From positions 1 through 64,000 of the forward strand of contig JAYRYZ010000028.1 of assembly GCA_041916775.1 (NCBI GenBank): a DNA stretch of 64,000 bases, read 5' to 3'. Below, piece after piece: positions 55,071-63,420 of the stretch; position 1 is the stretch's first letter, and the number at the start of each line of letters is the position of its first letter. The notes below the pieces were generated by a model. It did not search any database. It saw nothing but the letters and a program-made list of their open reading frames with translations, and had not been told where the DNA came from. The position numbers were made by a program, and so were the translations under genes. The stretch is from UBA2357 sp041916775 (GTDB taxonomy: Bacteria > Pseudomonadota > Gammaproteobacteria > Burkholderiales > Rhodocyclaceae).

Positions 55071-56144
55071 TCAGGCGGTCAGTTCCAGTAGAGCAGCAAA
55101 GGCGGTTTCGAACTGCTTCAGTCCGTCGCGCTGAAGCTCGTCCCCAATGGCATCGAGGTCCAGGCCGAGCGTGGCGAGCGCCGCGTGATGTGCTTGAGCC
55201 TCGTCCTGCCCGAGAGGCAGTGTCGCGGCTGCCTGACCATGGTCACGCAGCGCTGCCAGGGTCGCGTCTGGCAGCGTATTCACCGTCTGCGGGCCGATCA
55301 GCGGTTCGACGTACAGGAGGTCGCTGTAGGCGGGATTCTTGGTGCCGGTGCTCGCCCACAGCATGTACTGCGGCCGCGCGCCGCGTGCCGCGTGCGATGC
55401 GAATGGGGCCCCGTGAAAGCGAGACACGAATCGCTGGTAGGCGCGTTTGGCCATCGAAACCGCCGCCTTGCCCTGCAGCGCAGTCGGGGCGCCGAGTTGC
55501 GCGAGGCGGGTATCGACAAGTGTGTCCACTCGGCTCAGGAACAGGCTCGCAACCGACATCGCACGCCGGACGTCACCGCCGCTCGCAGCAAGCCGTTCCA
55601 ACCCGCGCAGGTAAGCTTCCGCAACCGCATCCACATGCGCGAGCGAGAACATCAGTGTGACGTTGACATTGATGCCCTGTGCGATCAATGCCTCGATCGC
55701 GATGATGCCGGCAGCTGTCGCAGGTACCTTGACGAGCAGGTTGGGGCGCGACACCGCTGCGGCCAGCCGCAGGCCGGCCGCGACCGTACCGGCGCTGTCA
55801 TGGGCGAGCGCAGGAGAGACCTCGAGGCTGACGTAACCGGCGTCACCTCCGGTGGCGTCGAAGGTCGGCAGCAGCAAGTCGCAGGCGCGCTGCACATCCG
55901 GTATCACGAGGGCCTCGTAGCGCGCCTCGGCGCTCATGGGCTGCCGCTTGAGCGCGGCGAGATCCGCCTCGTAGTAACGCCCGTCAGCGATCGCCTTGTG
56001 GAAGATCGACGGATTGGTCGTGACCCCGGCAATGCCGTCGTCGGCAATGAAGCGTGCGAGCTGCCCGTCGTTGAGCAGGGTGCGTGAGAGATTGTCGAGC
56101 CAGAGTTGCTGGCCGAGGGCGCGGACCTGGAGCAGGGGATTCAT
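55071..56144 (-). CDS. tal: Transaldolase
   Basis: 357 residues, the longer (TalA/Tal type 2) form. It transfers a dihydroxyacetone unit between sedoheptulose 7-phosphate and glyceraldehyde 3-phosphate in the non-oxidative pentose phosphate pathway. The Schiff-base lysine is K139 in NLLVKVPAT. Other family segments: LWLDNLSR, GIAGVTTNPSIFHKAI, VSLEVSP, NVTLMFSLAHVDAVAEAY and MLWASTGTKNP. It is cytosolic. ATG 56144 matches the usual start. Confidence 0.95.
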   Translation of the reverse strand: MNPLLQVRALGQQLWLDNLSRTLLNDGQLARFIADDGIAGVTTNPSIFHKAIADGRYYEADLAALKRQPMSAEARYEALVIPDVQRACDLLLPTFDATGGDAGYVSLEVSPALAHDSAGTVAAGLRLAAAVSRPNLLVKVPATAAGIIAIEALIAQGINVNVTLMFSLAHVDAVAEAYLRGLERLAASGGDVRRAMSVASLFLSRVDTLVDTRLAQLGAPTALQGKAAVSMAKRAYQRFVSRFHGAPFASHAARGARPQYMLWASTGTKNPAYSDLLYVEPLIGPQTVNTLPDATLAALRDHGQAAATLPLGQDEAQAHHAALATLGLDLDAIGDELQRDGLKQFETAFAALLELTA

Positions 56145-56182
56145 GGGCGCGGGGCGTGTTCGTGAACGAGGCCCGTATTCTG

Positions 56183-56944
56183 CTACGAATCGAAAGGCGC
56201 CGAAAGCGCGGCGTGAATGACATGCGACCAGCCCAGGCTGGCTGCCACGGCAAGAAAGTCCGCGGCTGGCGGCGCGGTCAGGGCCACCGGACGGTTGCTG
56301 ACGGGATGCGGAAAGCGTGCATGCACGCTCGCCAGCAGCAACCTGTCGACGCCGAAACAGCTGGCGAAGAAGCGGTTATGCACCCCCTTGCCATGCGTGG
56401 CGTCACCGATGATGGGGTGGGCGATGTGCTTCATGTGGCGTCGCAGTTGATGACGGCGGCCGGTGACCGGCTCCAGCATCAGCAGCGCGTAGCGGCTGGT
56501 GGGGTAGCGGTCGACTGCATGTGGAAGCTCGGCCGTTGCGAGCCTCTTGAAGTGGGTCAGCGCAGGCTGTGGTGCCTCATCGCATTGCTCGGGAGGCTCC
56601 GCCCTCGCGTCGTAGGGGTCGCGCTGGCGCCGCAGCGGGTGATCGATACTGCCTTCTTCGGCAGGGTGGCCGCGCACGATCGCGAAGTAGCGCTTCGTGA
56701 CCCGTTGGCATTCGAATGCGCCGGCAAGGGTAGCGGCAATCGCCGGGTCGAGCGCAAACACCAGGATGCCCGAGGTGCCGCGATCCAGGCGGTGCGCCGG
56801 ATAGACGTGCCTGCCGATCTGGTCGCGCAGCAGTTGCACCGCGAAGCGTGTCTCGTGGCGCGCGATCATCGAGCGGTGCACGAGCAGTCCGGCGGGCTTG
56901 TGGATGACGACGAGGTGGTCGTCCTGATACAGGATCTCGAGCAT
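56183..56944 (-). CDS. truC: tRNA pseudouridine(65) synthase TruC
   Basis: 253 residues. A RluA-family pseudouridine synthase; the catalytic Asp is D54 in HRLDRGTSG. The N terminus MLEILYQDDHLVVIHKPAGLLVHRS matches TruC, which modifies U65 in tRNA. ATG 56944 is chosen by that match; a TTG two codons upstream is also in frame. The gene starts only 12 bases after the sodB terminator hairpin, so its own promoter must lie in or beyond that structure, or it depends on read-through from sodB. Confidence 0.9.
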   Translation of the reverse strand: MLEILYQDDHLVVIHKPAGLLVHRSMIARHETRFAVQLLRDQIGRHVYPAHRLDRGTSGILVFALDPAIAATLAGAFECQRVTKRYFAIVRGHPAEEGSIDHPLRRQRDPYDARAEPPEQCDEAPQPALTHFKRLATAELPHAVDRYPTSRYALLMLEPVTGRRHQLRRHMKHIAHPIIGDATHGKGVHNRFFASCFGVDRLLLASVHARFPHPVSNRPVALTAPPAADFLAVAASLGWSHVIHAALSAPFDS

Positions 56945-56955
56945 CGGCAAAGAAA

Positions 56956-56973
56956 AAGGCCCCGCGGGGCCTT
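56956..56973 (-). terminator. Intrinsic terminator of sodB
   Basis: AAGGCCCC (56956-56963) pairs with GGGGCCTT (56966-56973). On the minus strand the stem is followed by a T-rich tract (CCTTTTTCTTT). It lies between the sodB stop and the truC start. Confidence 0.85.
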
Positions 56974-56998
56974 CGGGTCAAGCGAGTAGCGGTGGCGA

Positions 56999-57583
56999 TC
57001 AGGCGAAGTTCGCGGCGGCGAAGTCCCAGTTCGCGAGGCTCGCGAGGAAGGTCTCGACGAACTTCGGACGGGCGTTGCGGTAGTCGATGTAGTAGGCGTG
57101 CTCCCACACGTCGATACAGAGCAGGGCCTTGTCGCCAGTGGTCAGCGGGGTGCCGGCGGCGCCCATGTTGACGATGTCGACCGAGCCGTCCGCCTTTTTC
57201 ACGAGCCAGGTCCAGCCAGAGCCGAAGTTACCGACTGCCGAAGCCTGGAACGCCTTCTTGAACTCGTCGAACGAGCCCCACTTGGCGTTGATCGCTTCCG
57301 CCAGTGCACCGCTCGGTGCGCCGCCGCCGTTCGGCTTCATGCTGTTCCAGAAGAAGGTGTGGTTCCACACCTGGGCGGCGTTGTTATACACGCCGCCTGC
57401 CGGTGCCTTCTTCACGATCGCTTCGAGGTCGAGATTCTCGAAATCCGTGCCCTTGATGAGGTTGTTCAGGTTGGTGACGTAGGCCTGATGGTGCTTGCCG
57501 TGATGGAACTCCAGCGTTTCCGCGGAGATGTGCGGGGCGAGAGCGTCCTTGGCATAGGGCAGTTGCGGCAGGGTATGTTCCAT
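56999..57583 (-). CDS. sodB: Iron superoxide dismutase
   Basis: 194 residues. It converts superoxide to oxygen and hydrogen peroxide in the cytosol. The metal ligands are H27, H75, D158 and H162 (DVWEHAYYIDYRN). Q71 in NNAAQVWNHTFFW and the FGSGWTWLV segment are typical of the iron-type enzyme. ATG 57583 follows GGAG; an in-frame ATG four codons upstream has no better site. An IscR-like palindrome covers its predicted -10 box, and an intrinsic terminator stands 25 bases after the stop. Confidence 0.95.
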   Translation of the reverse strand: MEHTLPQLPYAKDALAPHISAETLEFHHGKHHQAYVTNLNNLIKGTDFENLDLEAIVKKAPAGGVYNNAAQVWNHTFFWNSMKPNGGGAPSGALAEAINAKWGSFDEFKKAFQASAVGNFGSGWTWLVKKADGSVDIVNMGAAGTPLTTGDKALLCIDVWEHAYYIDYRNARPKFVETFLASLANWDFAAANFA

Positions 57584-57607
57584 TGTGGTCTCCAAGTGGG
57601 TTCAAAG

Positions 57608-57644
57608 CCTGACTATTCTAGTCGGGATTAAGGCTTACTTGCAA
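57608..57644 (-). promoter_or_regulatory. sodB promoter overlapped by an IscR (Rrf2) type-1-like palindrome
   Basis: On the minus strand, -35 TTGCAA (57644-57639), 18-base spacer, -10 TAGAAT (57620-57615). The -10 sits inside CCCGACT-AGAAT-AGTCAGG (57626-57608), which fits the IscR type 1 pattern SYYGACT-N5-AGTCRRS. The position over the -10 suggests repression when IscR is bound. Neither iscR nor an isc operon is in the window. Confidence 0.55.
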
Positions 57645-57683
57645 ACGTATGGCCCCCCGTCGCGACCATTGGCCCGCCAGGCG

Positions 57684-59075
57684 TCATACGTCATCATGAA
57701 CGGAGCGGCTTTCGACTACCGACGCTGCCAGTTCGCCGTTCGCCAGTTGCACCGTGATTCGCGTTCCCATGGCGACGCCGCTGGCCGTCTGTAGGATGCG
57801 CCCGTGCTGGTCACGGGTGATGCTGTATCCACGCTGCAGCACCGCGCGAGGGTCGAGGTGGGCGAGATGGCTTCCGAGCGTCGTCAGGCGAGTTCGCTGT
57901 TGCGTCAGGTAGTTGGTTATCGTCCGGTCGAGCGCCTGGCGCTGGTGGGCGAGCCGATCGAGCGCGCCGGTCGTGCGTGGCGCCACGGCACGAAGACGCA
58001 GCGTGAGCCTATCGTGGCGGGCGCGGACGCGCTCGATATGGAGCGAGGCAGCGCTGTCGAGGCGTTGGCGCAGGCGCTCGAGCTGTGTTCCTGCACGTGC
58101 GAGCCGCTCACGCGGATGCAGCAGGCGCAGGGCGGCGCGGTCAAGCCGCTGGCTACAGTCCGAGAGCCGGCGAGCCATGTCCTGCTCCAGCTTGCGCGCC
58201 AGCGCGGGCAGGGCATTGGTTGCCTCGACGACACCGGCCGAGGCGAGCTCTGCCGCCATGGTCGGCGTGGTCGCCCGACTATCGGCAGCGAAGTCCGCAA
58301 TCGTGAAATCGGTCTCGTGGCCCACGCCGGAGATCACCGGGACGCGGCAGGCCCGGATCGCGCGTGCGAGTCGCTCGTCATTGAACGCTGCGAGATCCTC
58401 GATGCTGCCACCGCCACGCACCAACAGCACGACGTCAACAGCGTCGCAGCCCGCCGGAGCGTCGAAGTAGCGCAGCGCCCGGGTTAGCTCCGCTGCGGCC
58501 TGCACGCCCTGGACAGCTGCAGGGTAGAGCACAATCTCGATGAACGGCGCGCGGCGCGAAAGGCTCGCCAGCACGTCCTGCAGTGCCGCCGCTGCGGGGG
58601 ACGTGACCACGCCGATGCGGTTGGGGAAGCGCGGCAATGCGCGCTTCGTCGCCGTGTCGAACAGCCCCTCTGCGGCGAGCTTCGCCTTCAGCTGGAGGAA
58701 GGCCTCGTGCAGGCGCCCCTGACCCGCGTGGCCGATGCGCTCGACGCTGAGCTGGAAGTCCCCGCGAGCCTCATAGAGCGTGACGTTCGCGCGCACCTCC
58801 ACCCGCATTCCGTTCTCGGGTCTGAACGTCAGCAACTGCGCCTTGCTGCGCCACATCGTGCAACGCACCTGCGCCTCGGCGTCTTTCAGTGTGAAGTACA
58901 GATGACCCGAAGGGGCCAGGCTGAGATTCGAGATCTCGCCTTCCACGCGCAACAGCGGAAAGCCGGTCTCCAGTCGTTGGCGTGCGAGCCGGTTGAGCGC
59001 TGCGACGCTGAGGGTCTCGGCAGGGTCGATGAAGAGGCTGGGTCGGATCGCGTCGTGGGATGAATCTGGCTGCAT
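57684..59075 (-). CDS. xseA: Exodeoxyribonuclease VII large subunit
   Basis: 463 residues, usual family length. An N-terminal OB fold (VEGEISNLSLAPSGHLYFTLKDAEAQVRCTMW), a central catalytic part (RIGVVTSPAAAALQDVL, LVRGGGSIEDLAAFNDE, ISGVGHETDFTIADFAADSRATTPTMAAELA), a long coiled-coil arm from about 285 to 400, and a C-terminal segment ending with QRGYSITRDQHGRIL. With XseB it digests single-stranded DNA to short oligonucleotides. xseB is not in the window. Confidence 0.95.
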   Translation of the reverse strand: MQPDSSHDAIRPSLFIDPAETLSVAALNRLARQRLETGFPLLRVEGEISNLSLAPSGHLYFTLKDAEAQVRCTMWRSKAQLLTFRPENGMRVEVRANVTLYEARGDFQLSVERIGHAGQGRLHEAFLQLKAKLAAEGLFDTATKRALPRFPNRIGVVTSPAAAALQDVLASLSRRAPFIEIVLYPAAVQGVQAAAELTRALRYFDAPAGCDAVDVVLLVRGGGSIEDLAAFNDERLARAIRACRVPVISGVGHETDFTIADFAADSRATTPTMAAELASAGVVEATNALPALARKLEQDMARRLSDCSQRLDRAALRLLHPRERLARAGTQLERLRQRLDSAASLHIERVRARHDRLTLRLRAVAPRTTGALDRLAHQRQALDRTITNYLTQQRTRLTTLGSHLAHLDPRAVLQRGYSITRDQHGRILQTASGVAMGTRITVQLANGELAASVVESRSVHDDV

Positions 59076-59563
59076 GAGCTAACCGGGCGGGAGCGCGAGG
59101 AAAGCGCCGGATTGTAGCCTGACAGAGCCTCTTCGGACGATCCGGATCGATATCGTGATCGAGATGGTGGGCCGGGCAATGGGCTTAATCCACAACGAAA
59201 TAGGCTTGTCAAGCGTCGAAAAGAAACCCTTGTATTTCAATAGTTAAATACTAAGTACTTGAATAAAAAGAACTATTTTATTGCCTATTTTTGCATCGGC
59301 GTAACAAAGCGCTTGGCGCCACTCGGGTTTGGCCAAGTGTTGAACATCAGTCCACAAAGTTATCCACAGCTTTTGTGGATTCCTTTTCCTGAGCGCGCAC
59401 CGCCTGCGTGCATGTTGGAGTGGCGCGCGGTGCGTCGGGGGCGGGCTCGGGGCCGGATCGGCCCACCTGGTTCGGGGATGCCTGCGCAGGTGACCAGGGC
59501 ATGCTTGCTCTGAGCGTTCCGTAACGCTAGAGTGCCGGCTTTGTCGCTCCGGAGTAAGCGCGC
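59076..59563. other. 488-bp intergenic region with AT-rich core and DnaA-box-like sites
   Basis: No gene is supported. Positions 59221-59290 are strongly AT-rich in an otherwise GC-rich window. A perfect DnaA box TTATCCACA lies at 59360-59368; TGTGGAT at 59374-59380 forms an inverted pair with its ATCCACA core. TAATCCACA, one mismatch from the box, is at 59186-59194, and TCCACAAAG lies at 59351-59359. This could be a DnaA-binding locus or a replication origin candidate, or DnaA-dependent regulation of exbB or xseA. Neighbouring genes are not those usual at oriC (dnaA, dnaN, gyrB, rpmH). Confidence 0.5.
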
Positions 59564-60172
59564 GTGTTCGCGATCATTCAGGCTTCCGGCTGGCCGATCT
59601 GGCCGCTGCTGTTCGCATCTGTCATCGCCATGGCGCTGATCATCGAGCGCTCCCTGTCACTGCGGCGCGCGCGCATCGTCCCGTCCGGCCTGCTCGACCA
59701 GATTCTCACCGACATCAAGGCGCGTGGCGTAACCCAAGCGCTGATCACGAGCGTTGATGCCCACTCTCCGTTGGGGCGTGTGCTCGCCGCAGGGCTGCGC
59801 AATACCGGTAGCTCGCGGGAAGTGATGAAGGAGGCCATCGAGGAGACGGGGCGAGCGGTCGCGCACGAGCTCGAGCGCTACCTCACGACGCTCGGCACGC
59901 TCGCTGCGATCAGCCCGCTGCTGGGCTTGTTCGGCACCATCGTCGGAATGATCGAGATCTTCTCGTCGCAAGGGGTCAATGGGGCAAATCCTCAGCAGCT
60001 TGCGCAGGGCATCTCGATCGCGCTGAACACCACTGGCTTGGGGCTGATCATCGCGATTCCGGCGACGATCTTCTGGCGCCACTTCCGTGCCTTGATCGAT
60101 GGCTTCATCATCGACATGGAGCAGCAGGCGATCAAGCTGGTCGAGGTCGTGCACGGCGACAGGCACGGCTGA
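59564..60172 (+). CDS. exbB: ExbB/TolQ/MotA-type proton channel protein
   Basis: 202 residues with three membrane helices: WPIWPLLFASVIAMALIIERS near the N terminus, LGTLAAISPLLGLFGTIVGMIEIF and STTGLGLIIAIPATIFWR-like segment (ALNTTGLGLIIAIPATIFW). With ExbD it uses the proton gradient to energise outer-membrane processes, often TonB-dependent uptake; no tonB gene is nearby. The start is GTG 59564, about 10 bases after GGAG. It is the first gene of the exbB-exbD-lpxK-ycaR-kdsB run. Confidence 0.92.
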   Translation: MFAIIQASGWPIWPLLFASVIAMALIIERSLSLRRARIVPSGLLDQILTDIKARGVTQALITSVDAHSPLGRVLAAGLRNTGSSREVMKEAIEETGRAVAHELERYLTTLGTLAAISPLLGLFGTIVGMIEIFSSQGVNGANPQQLAQGISIALNTTGLGLIIAIPATIFWRHFRALIDGFIIDMEQQAIKLVEVVHGDRHG

Positions 60173-60182
60173 GGGACGGGCG

Positions 60183-60605
60183 ATGAACTTTCGGCGCGGG
60201 CAGCGCACCGGTGAGCCTGAGATCAATCTCATTCCCCTCATCGACGTGGTGCTGGTCATCATCATCTTCCTGACCTTGACGACGACCTTCTCCAAGGTGG
60301 CAACGCTCGAGATCAACCTGCCCTCGTCGGAGGCCGGCGCGGCAGAGACCGCTCCCGGGGAAATTTCGGTGGCGATCACCGCCTCCGGTGACATCATCGT
60401 CGAAGGCAACCTGGTCGGCTCGCAGACCGTGACCGATATTGCGGCTGCTCTGGGCAAGGCCATTCCTGCCGGTCGAGGCGACCCGGTGGTGGTCATCAGC
60501 GCGGACGCCAAGGCAGCGCATCAGGGGGTGATCGACGTGATGCAGGCGGCGCAGCGCGTCGGACTGTCCCAGATCACCTTCGCAATCCAGTTGCCCGATT
60601 CCTGA
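60183..60605 (+). CDS. exbD: ExbD/TolR-type biopolymer transport protein
   Basis: 140 residues. One N-terminal membrane helix (EINLIPLIDVVLVIIIFLTLTTTF) with the conserved Asp of the proton path in LIDVV, followed by a periplasmic domain (ISVAITASGDIIVEGNLV ... VVISADAKAAHQGVIDVMQAAQRVGLSQITFAI). It works with the ExbB protein encoded 10 bp upstream. Confidence 0.93.
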   Translation: MNFRRGQRTGEPEINLIPLIDVVLVIIIFLTLTTTFSKVATLEINLPSSEAGAAETAPGEISVAITASGDIIVEGNLVGSQTVTDIAAALGKAIPAGRGDPVVVISADAKAAHQGVIDVMQAAQRVGLSQITFAIQLPDS

Positions 60606-60622
60606 ACCCGGGCGTCAAGCGC

Positions 60623-61648
60623 GTGGGCCGCTCCTCTCCGCTGTTCTGGCAGACGCGATGGAACTGGCGGGCGTTGCTGCTCATGCCGGTCGCGGGGCTC
60701 TACGCCCTCGTCGTCGCTTTGCGGCGCAGCGCTTACCGGGCAGGCCTGCTGAAGGTCGAAAGGCTGCGTGTGCCTGTGATCGTGGTCGGGAACATCGCCG
60801 TGGGCGGCAGTGGCAAGACGCCGGTGGTGGCGTGGCTGGTAGAGACCTTGCGCGCGCGCGGGTGGAAGCCAGGCATCGTCAGCCGGGGCTACGGCAGGAA
60901 GGGGCGCGGCGTCGCGCTGGTGACGGACGCCGATGCCGTCGCCGAGGTGGGCGACGAGCCTCTCCTGCTCGCCGGAATCACTGCGTGCCCGGTCGCGGTC
61001 GGGGCAGACCGCCCGGCGGCAGCCCGCGCCCTGCTCGAAGCTTTCCCCGATTGCGACCTCATCATCGCCGACGACGGGCTGCAACACTACCGGCTCCACC
61101 GCGATGCCGAGATCGTCGTGGTGGACGAGCGCGTGATCGGAAACGCCCTGCCGCTACCTGCAGGGCCCATGCGGGAAGGGCGCGCACGCCTCGCCGAGGC
61201 TGACCTGGTGGTGGCGCATGGCGGACTGTCGCACGCGAGTACCCGTGCTGTGGGCGCCGTGGCGGCGGTCGACATGGCGCTCGAAGGCACCGAGCTCGTC
61301 CCAGTCGGCGCAGCGCGTGGCAACGTGAAGTCCAGGCCCGTGCGTGCGTTGACCGGCCAGCGGGTGCATGGCGTGGCCGGCATCGGGCGGCCGGAGCGCT
61401 TTTTCGCGCAGCTCGAGTCGCTCGGTCTGAAGGTCGTGCGCCACCCGTTTCCGGACCATCATGTCTTCAGTGCCGGGGAGCTCGCTTTCGGCGACGATGC
61501 GCCGATCATCATGACCGCCAAGGATGCGGTAAAATGCGCTTCCTTTGATCTGCCGGATGTGTGGCAGTTGCCGGTGCGCGCGGTCATCCCGACCCGGGCC
61601 GTGGATGTGATTGTGGAGAAGATTGCGCATGGACGCGAGGTTGCTTGA
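60623..61648 (+). CDS. lpxK: Tetraacyldisaccharide 4'-kinase
   Basis: 341 residues. It phosphorylates the 4' position of the lipid A disaccharide precursor at the inner membrane. An N-terminal hydrophobic segment (residues ~16-34) is followed by the P-loop GNIAVGGSGKTP at 56-67; ADDGLQHYRLHRDAEIVVVDE and MTAKDAVKC are family segments. The start is GTG 60623, 18 bp after exbD. The 3' end overlaps the ycaR-like gene by 20 bases. Confidence 0.95.
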   Translation: MGRSSPLFWQTRWNWRALLLMPVAGLYALVVALRRSAYRAGLLKVERLRVPVIVVGNIAVGGSGKTPVVAWLVETLRARGWKPGIVSRGYGRKGRGVALVTDADAVAEVGDEPLLLAGITACPVAVGADRPAAARALLEAFPDCDLIIADDGLQHYRLHRDAEIVVVDERVIGNALPLPAGPMREGRARLAEADLVVAHGGLSHASTRAVGAVAAVDMALEGTELVPVGAARGNVKSRPVRALTGQRVHGVAGIGRPERFFAQLESLGLKVVRHPFPDHHVFSAGELAFGDDAPIIMTAKDAVKCASFDLPDVWQLPVRAVIPTRAVDVIVEKIAHGREVA

Positions 61649-61817
61649 AATACTGGTTTGTCCGTTGTGCAAGGGGCCACTCGACTACCTCAAGGAAGGC
61701 CAGGAACTGGTGTGCAAGGGCGACCGCCTCGCGTTTCCGATTCGCGACGGGATCCCGGTCATGCTTGAGGACGAGGCGCGCGAGTTGAGCGCTGAAGAAG
61801 TGGACGCATTGCGCTGA
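61629..61817 (+). CDS. Trm112/YcaR family small protein
   Basis: 62 residues. LLEILVCPLCKGPLDYLKEGQEL with C11, C14 and C29, then LAFPIRDGIPVMLEDEAREL, match the YcaR/Trm112 zinc-ribbon-like family. Eukaryotic Trm112 activates methyltransferases; the bacterial role is not settled. It overlaps the end of lpxK and is 5 bp before kdsB, the standard order in proteobacteria. Confidence 0.92.
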   Translation: MDARLLEILVCPLCKGPLDYLKEGQELVCKGDRLAFPIRDGIPVMLEDEARELSAEEVDALR

Positions 61818-61821
61818 GCCG

Positions 61822-62592
61822 ATGCAGTTTCATGTCGTGATTCCTGCCCGTTTCGCGTCCACGCGCCTGCCAGGCAAGCCGCTTGCCGACATAGCCGGGC
61901 GGCCCATGGTGGAGCACGTTCGGGCGCGCGCCATGCAGGCGGGTGCTGCGACAGTGTGGGTGGCCACTGACGACGAGCGTGTTCGGGCGGCTGTAGCGGC
62001 TGGGGGGGGCGAAGTCATGATGACGCGCCCTGATCACCCCAGCGGCACCGATCGAATCGCCGAGGTGGCGGTGCGATGTGGCTGGGCGGACGACGAGATC
62101 GTTGTCAATGTGCAGGGTGACGAACCTCTGATCGCGCCGGAGCTCATCGCCGATGTGGCGGCGACGCTTGCCACTGACGATGGTGCCGCGGTTGCGACCG
62201 CCGCGCACGCGATCCACGACGCAGCAGACATGTTCAACTCCAACGTGGTGAAGGTGGTATGCGACCGCGTGGGGCGTGCCCTGTATTTTTCGCGTGCGCC
62301 GGTCCCGTGGGCGCGAGACGATTTCGCCCTGTCCTGCGATCGTCTGCCTGCCGGGTTGGGCGTGCTGCGCCATGTGGGCATCTACGCCTACCGCGTGGGC
62401 TTTCTCAAGCGGTATGCCGCGCTCGAAGTGTCCCCGCTCGAGCGCTGGGAGGCGCTGGAACAGTTGCGTGTGCTGTGGCACGGGGAGCGCATTGCCGTGC
62501 GCTGCATCGATGCAGCACCGGAGGCTGGCGTGGATACGGTGGCCGATCTCGCGCGGGTGCGCACATGGTTCGCCGCCCGAGGCGTGCGGTGA
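61822..62592 (+). CDS. kdsB: 3-deoxy-manno-octulosonate cytidylyltransferase
   Basis: 256 residues. It makes CMP-Kdo from CTP and Kdo for lipopolysaccharide inner core synthesis. Motifs: VIPARFASTRLPGKPLADI at the N terminus, RPDHPSGTDRIAEV, VVNVQGDEPLI, and ALYFSRAPVPWARD. ATG 61822 is immediately downstream of the ycaR-like stop. Functionally it goes with lpxK as lipopolysaccharide biosynthesis. Confidence 0.95.
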   Translation: MQFHVVIPARFASTRLPGKPLADIAGRPMVEHVRARAMQAGAATVWVATDDERVRAAVAAGGGEVMMTRPDHPSGTDRIAEVAVRCGWADDEIVVNVQGDEPLIAPELIADVAATLATDDGAAVATAAHAIHDAADMFNSNVVKVVCDRVGRALYFSRAPVPWARDDFALSCDRLPAGLGVLRHVGIYAYRVGFLKRYAALEVSPLERWEALEQLRVLWHGERIAVRCIDAAPEAGVDTVADLARVRTWFAARGVR

Positions 62593-62685
62593 GTGCGGCC
62601 GGGTGGGCTCTGGGAGTTCGGGTAAGGAGTTCGTTGCAATAACAACCCGCGCGAGCGATGCGCGGAATTTAGCCTGGGAGGGATG

Positions 62686-63342
62686 ATGAGACTGATTCTG
62701 TTGGGACCGCCGGGAGCGGGCAAGGGCACGCAAGCCAACTACATCAAGGAGAAATACGGCATTCCGCAGATCTCCACCGGCGACATGCTGCGGGCCGCAG
62801 TAAAGGCCGGCACGCCGCTCGGCGTCGAGGCGAAGAAGGTCATGGATGCGGGCGGGCTGGTGTCCGACGACATCATCATCGGCCTCGTGAAGGACCGCCT
62901 GCAGCAGGACGATTGCAAGGCGGGTTACATGTTCGACGGGTTTCCGCGCACGATCCCGCAGGCCGAGGCCATGAAGGAAGCCGGTGTTCCGCTGGACGTG
63001 GTGCTCGAGATCGACGTGCCCGACGAAGAGATCATCGAGCGCATGAGCGGTCGCCGGGTGCATGTGGCGTCGGGCCGGACCTACCACGTCAAGTTCAATC
63101 CGCCCAAGGTGGCTGGCAAGGACGACGTCACTGGCGAGGATCTGATTCAGCGTGACGACGACGCCGAAGCCACGGTGCGCAAGCGTCTGGACGTGTACCA
63201 CGCCCAGACCAAGCCGCTGGTGGACTATTACACCAGTTGGGCGGCGAGCGGGGACGCGAAGGCGCCGCGCGTGTGCAAGATCTCCGGGCTCGGCGCCGTG
63301 GATGACATCACCGCCCGAGCGTTTGCCGCGCTGGCCGGCTGA
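62686..63342 (+). CDS. adk: Adenylate kinase
   Basis: 218 residues. It interconverts AMP + ATP and 2 ADP. The P-loop GPPGAGKGTQ is at residues 7-16; AMP-binding and LID segments are IPQISTGDMLRAAV, GFPRTIPQAEAM and RRVHVASGRTYHVKFNPPK, the long LID form without zinc cysteines. Two in-frame ATGs lie at 62683 and 62686; GGGAGG directly upstream favours the second, which also gives the usual MR(I/L)ILLG start. Confidence 0.96.
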   Translation: MRLILLGPPGAGKGTQANYIKEKYGIPQISTGDMLRAAVKAGTPLGVEAKKVMDAGGLVSDDIIIGLVKDRLQQDDCKAGYMFDGFPRTIPQAEAMKEAGVPLDVVLEIDVPDEEIIERMSGRRVHVASGRTYHVKFNPPKVAGKDDVTGEDLIQRDDDAEATVRKRLDVYHAQTKPLVDYYTSWAASGDAKAPRVCKISGLGAVDDITARAFAALAG

Positions 63343-63366
63343 TCCACCCCAACTACAGCAACTCTT

Positions 63367-63400
63367 GGCCGATCGACGGATGCCCGCCGGTCGGCCTTTT
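63367..63400 (+). terminator. Probable terminator after adk
   Basis: GGCCGA (63367-63372) pairs with TCGGCC (63391-63396), with further short pairing inside, followed by TTTT at 63397-63400. It is 21 bp before the phosphofructokinase gene. Confidence 0.55.
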
Positions 63401-63420
63401 CACGTGGAAGCCCTGCGCCG

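Noticed and set aside
59259..59513. 84-codon frame in the xseA-exbB gap
   Set aside because: No ribosome-binding site, no coherent protein features, and it covers the DnaA-box-like elements, which explain the sequence better.
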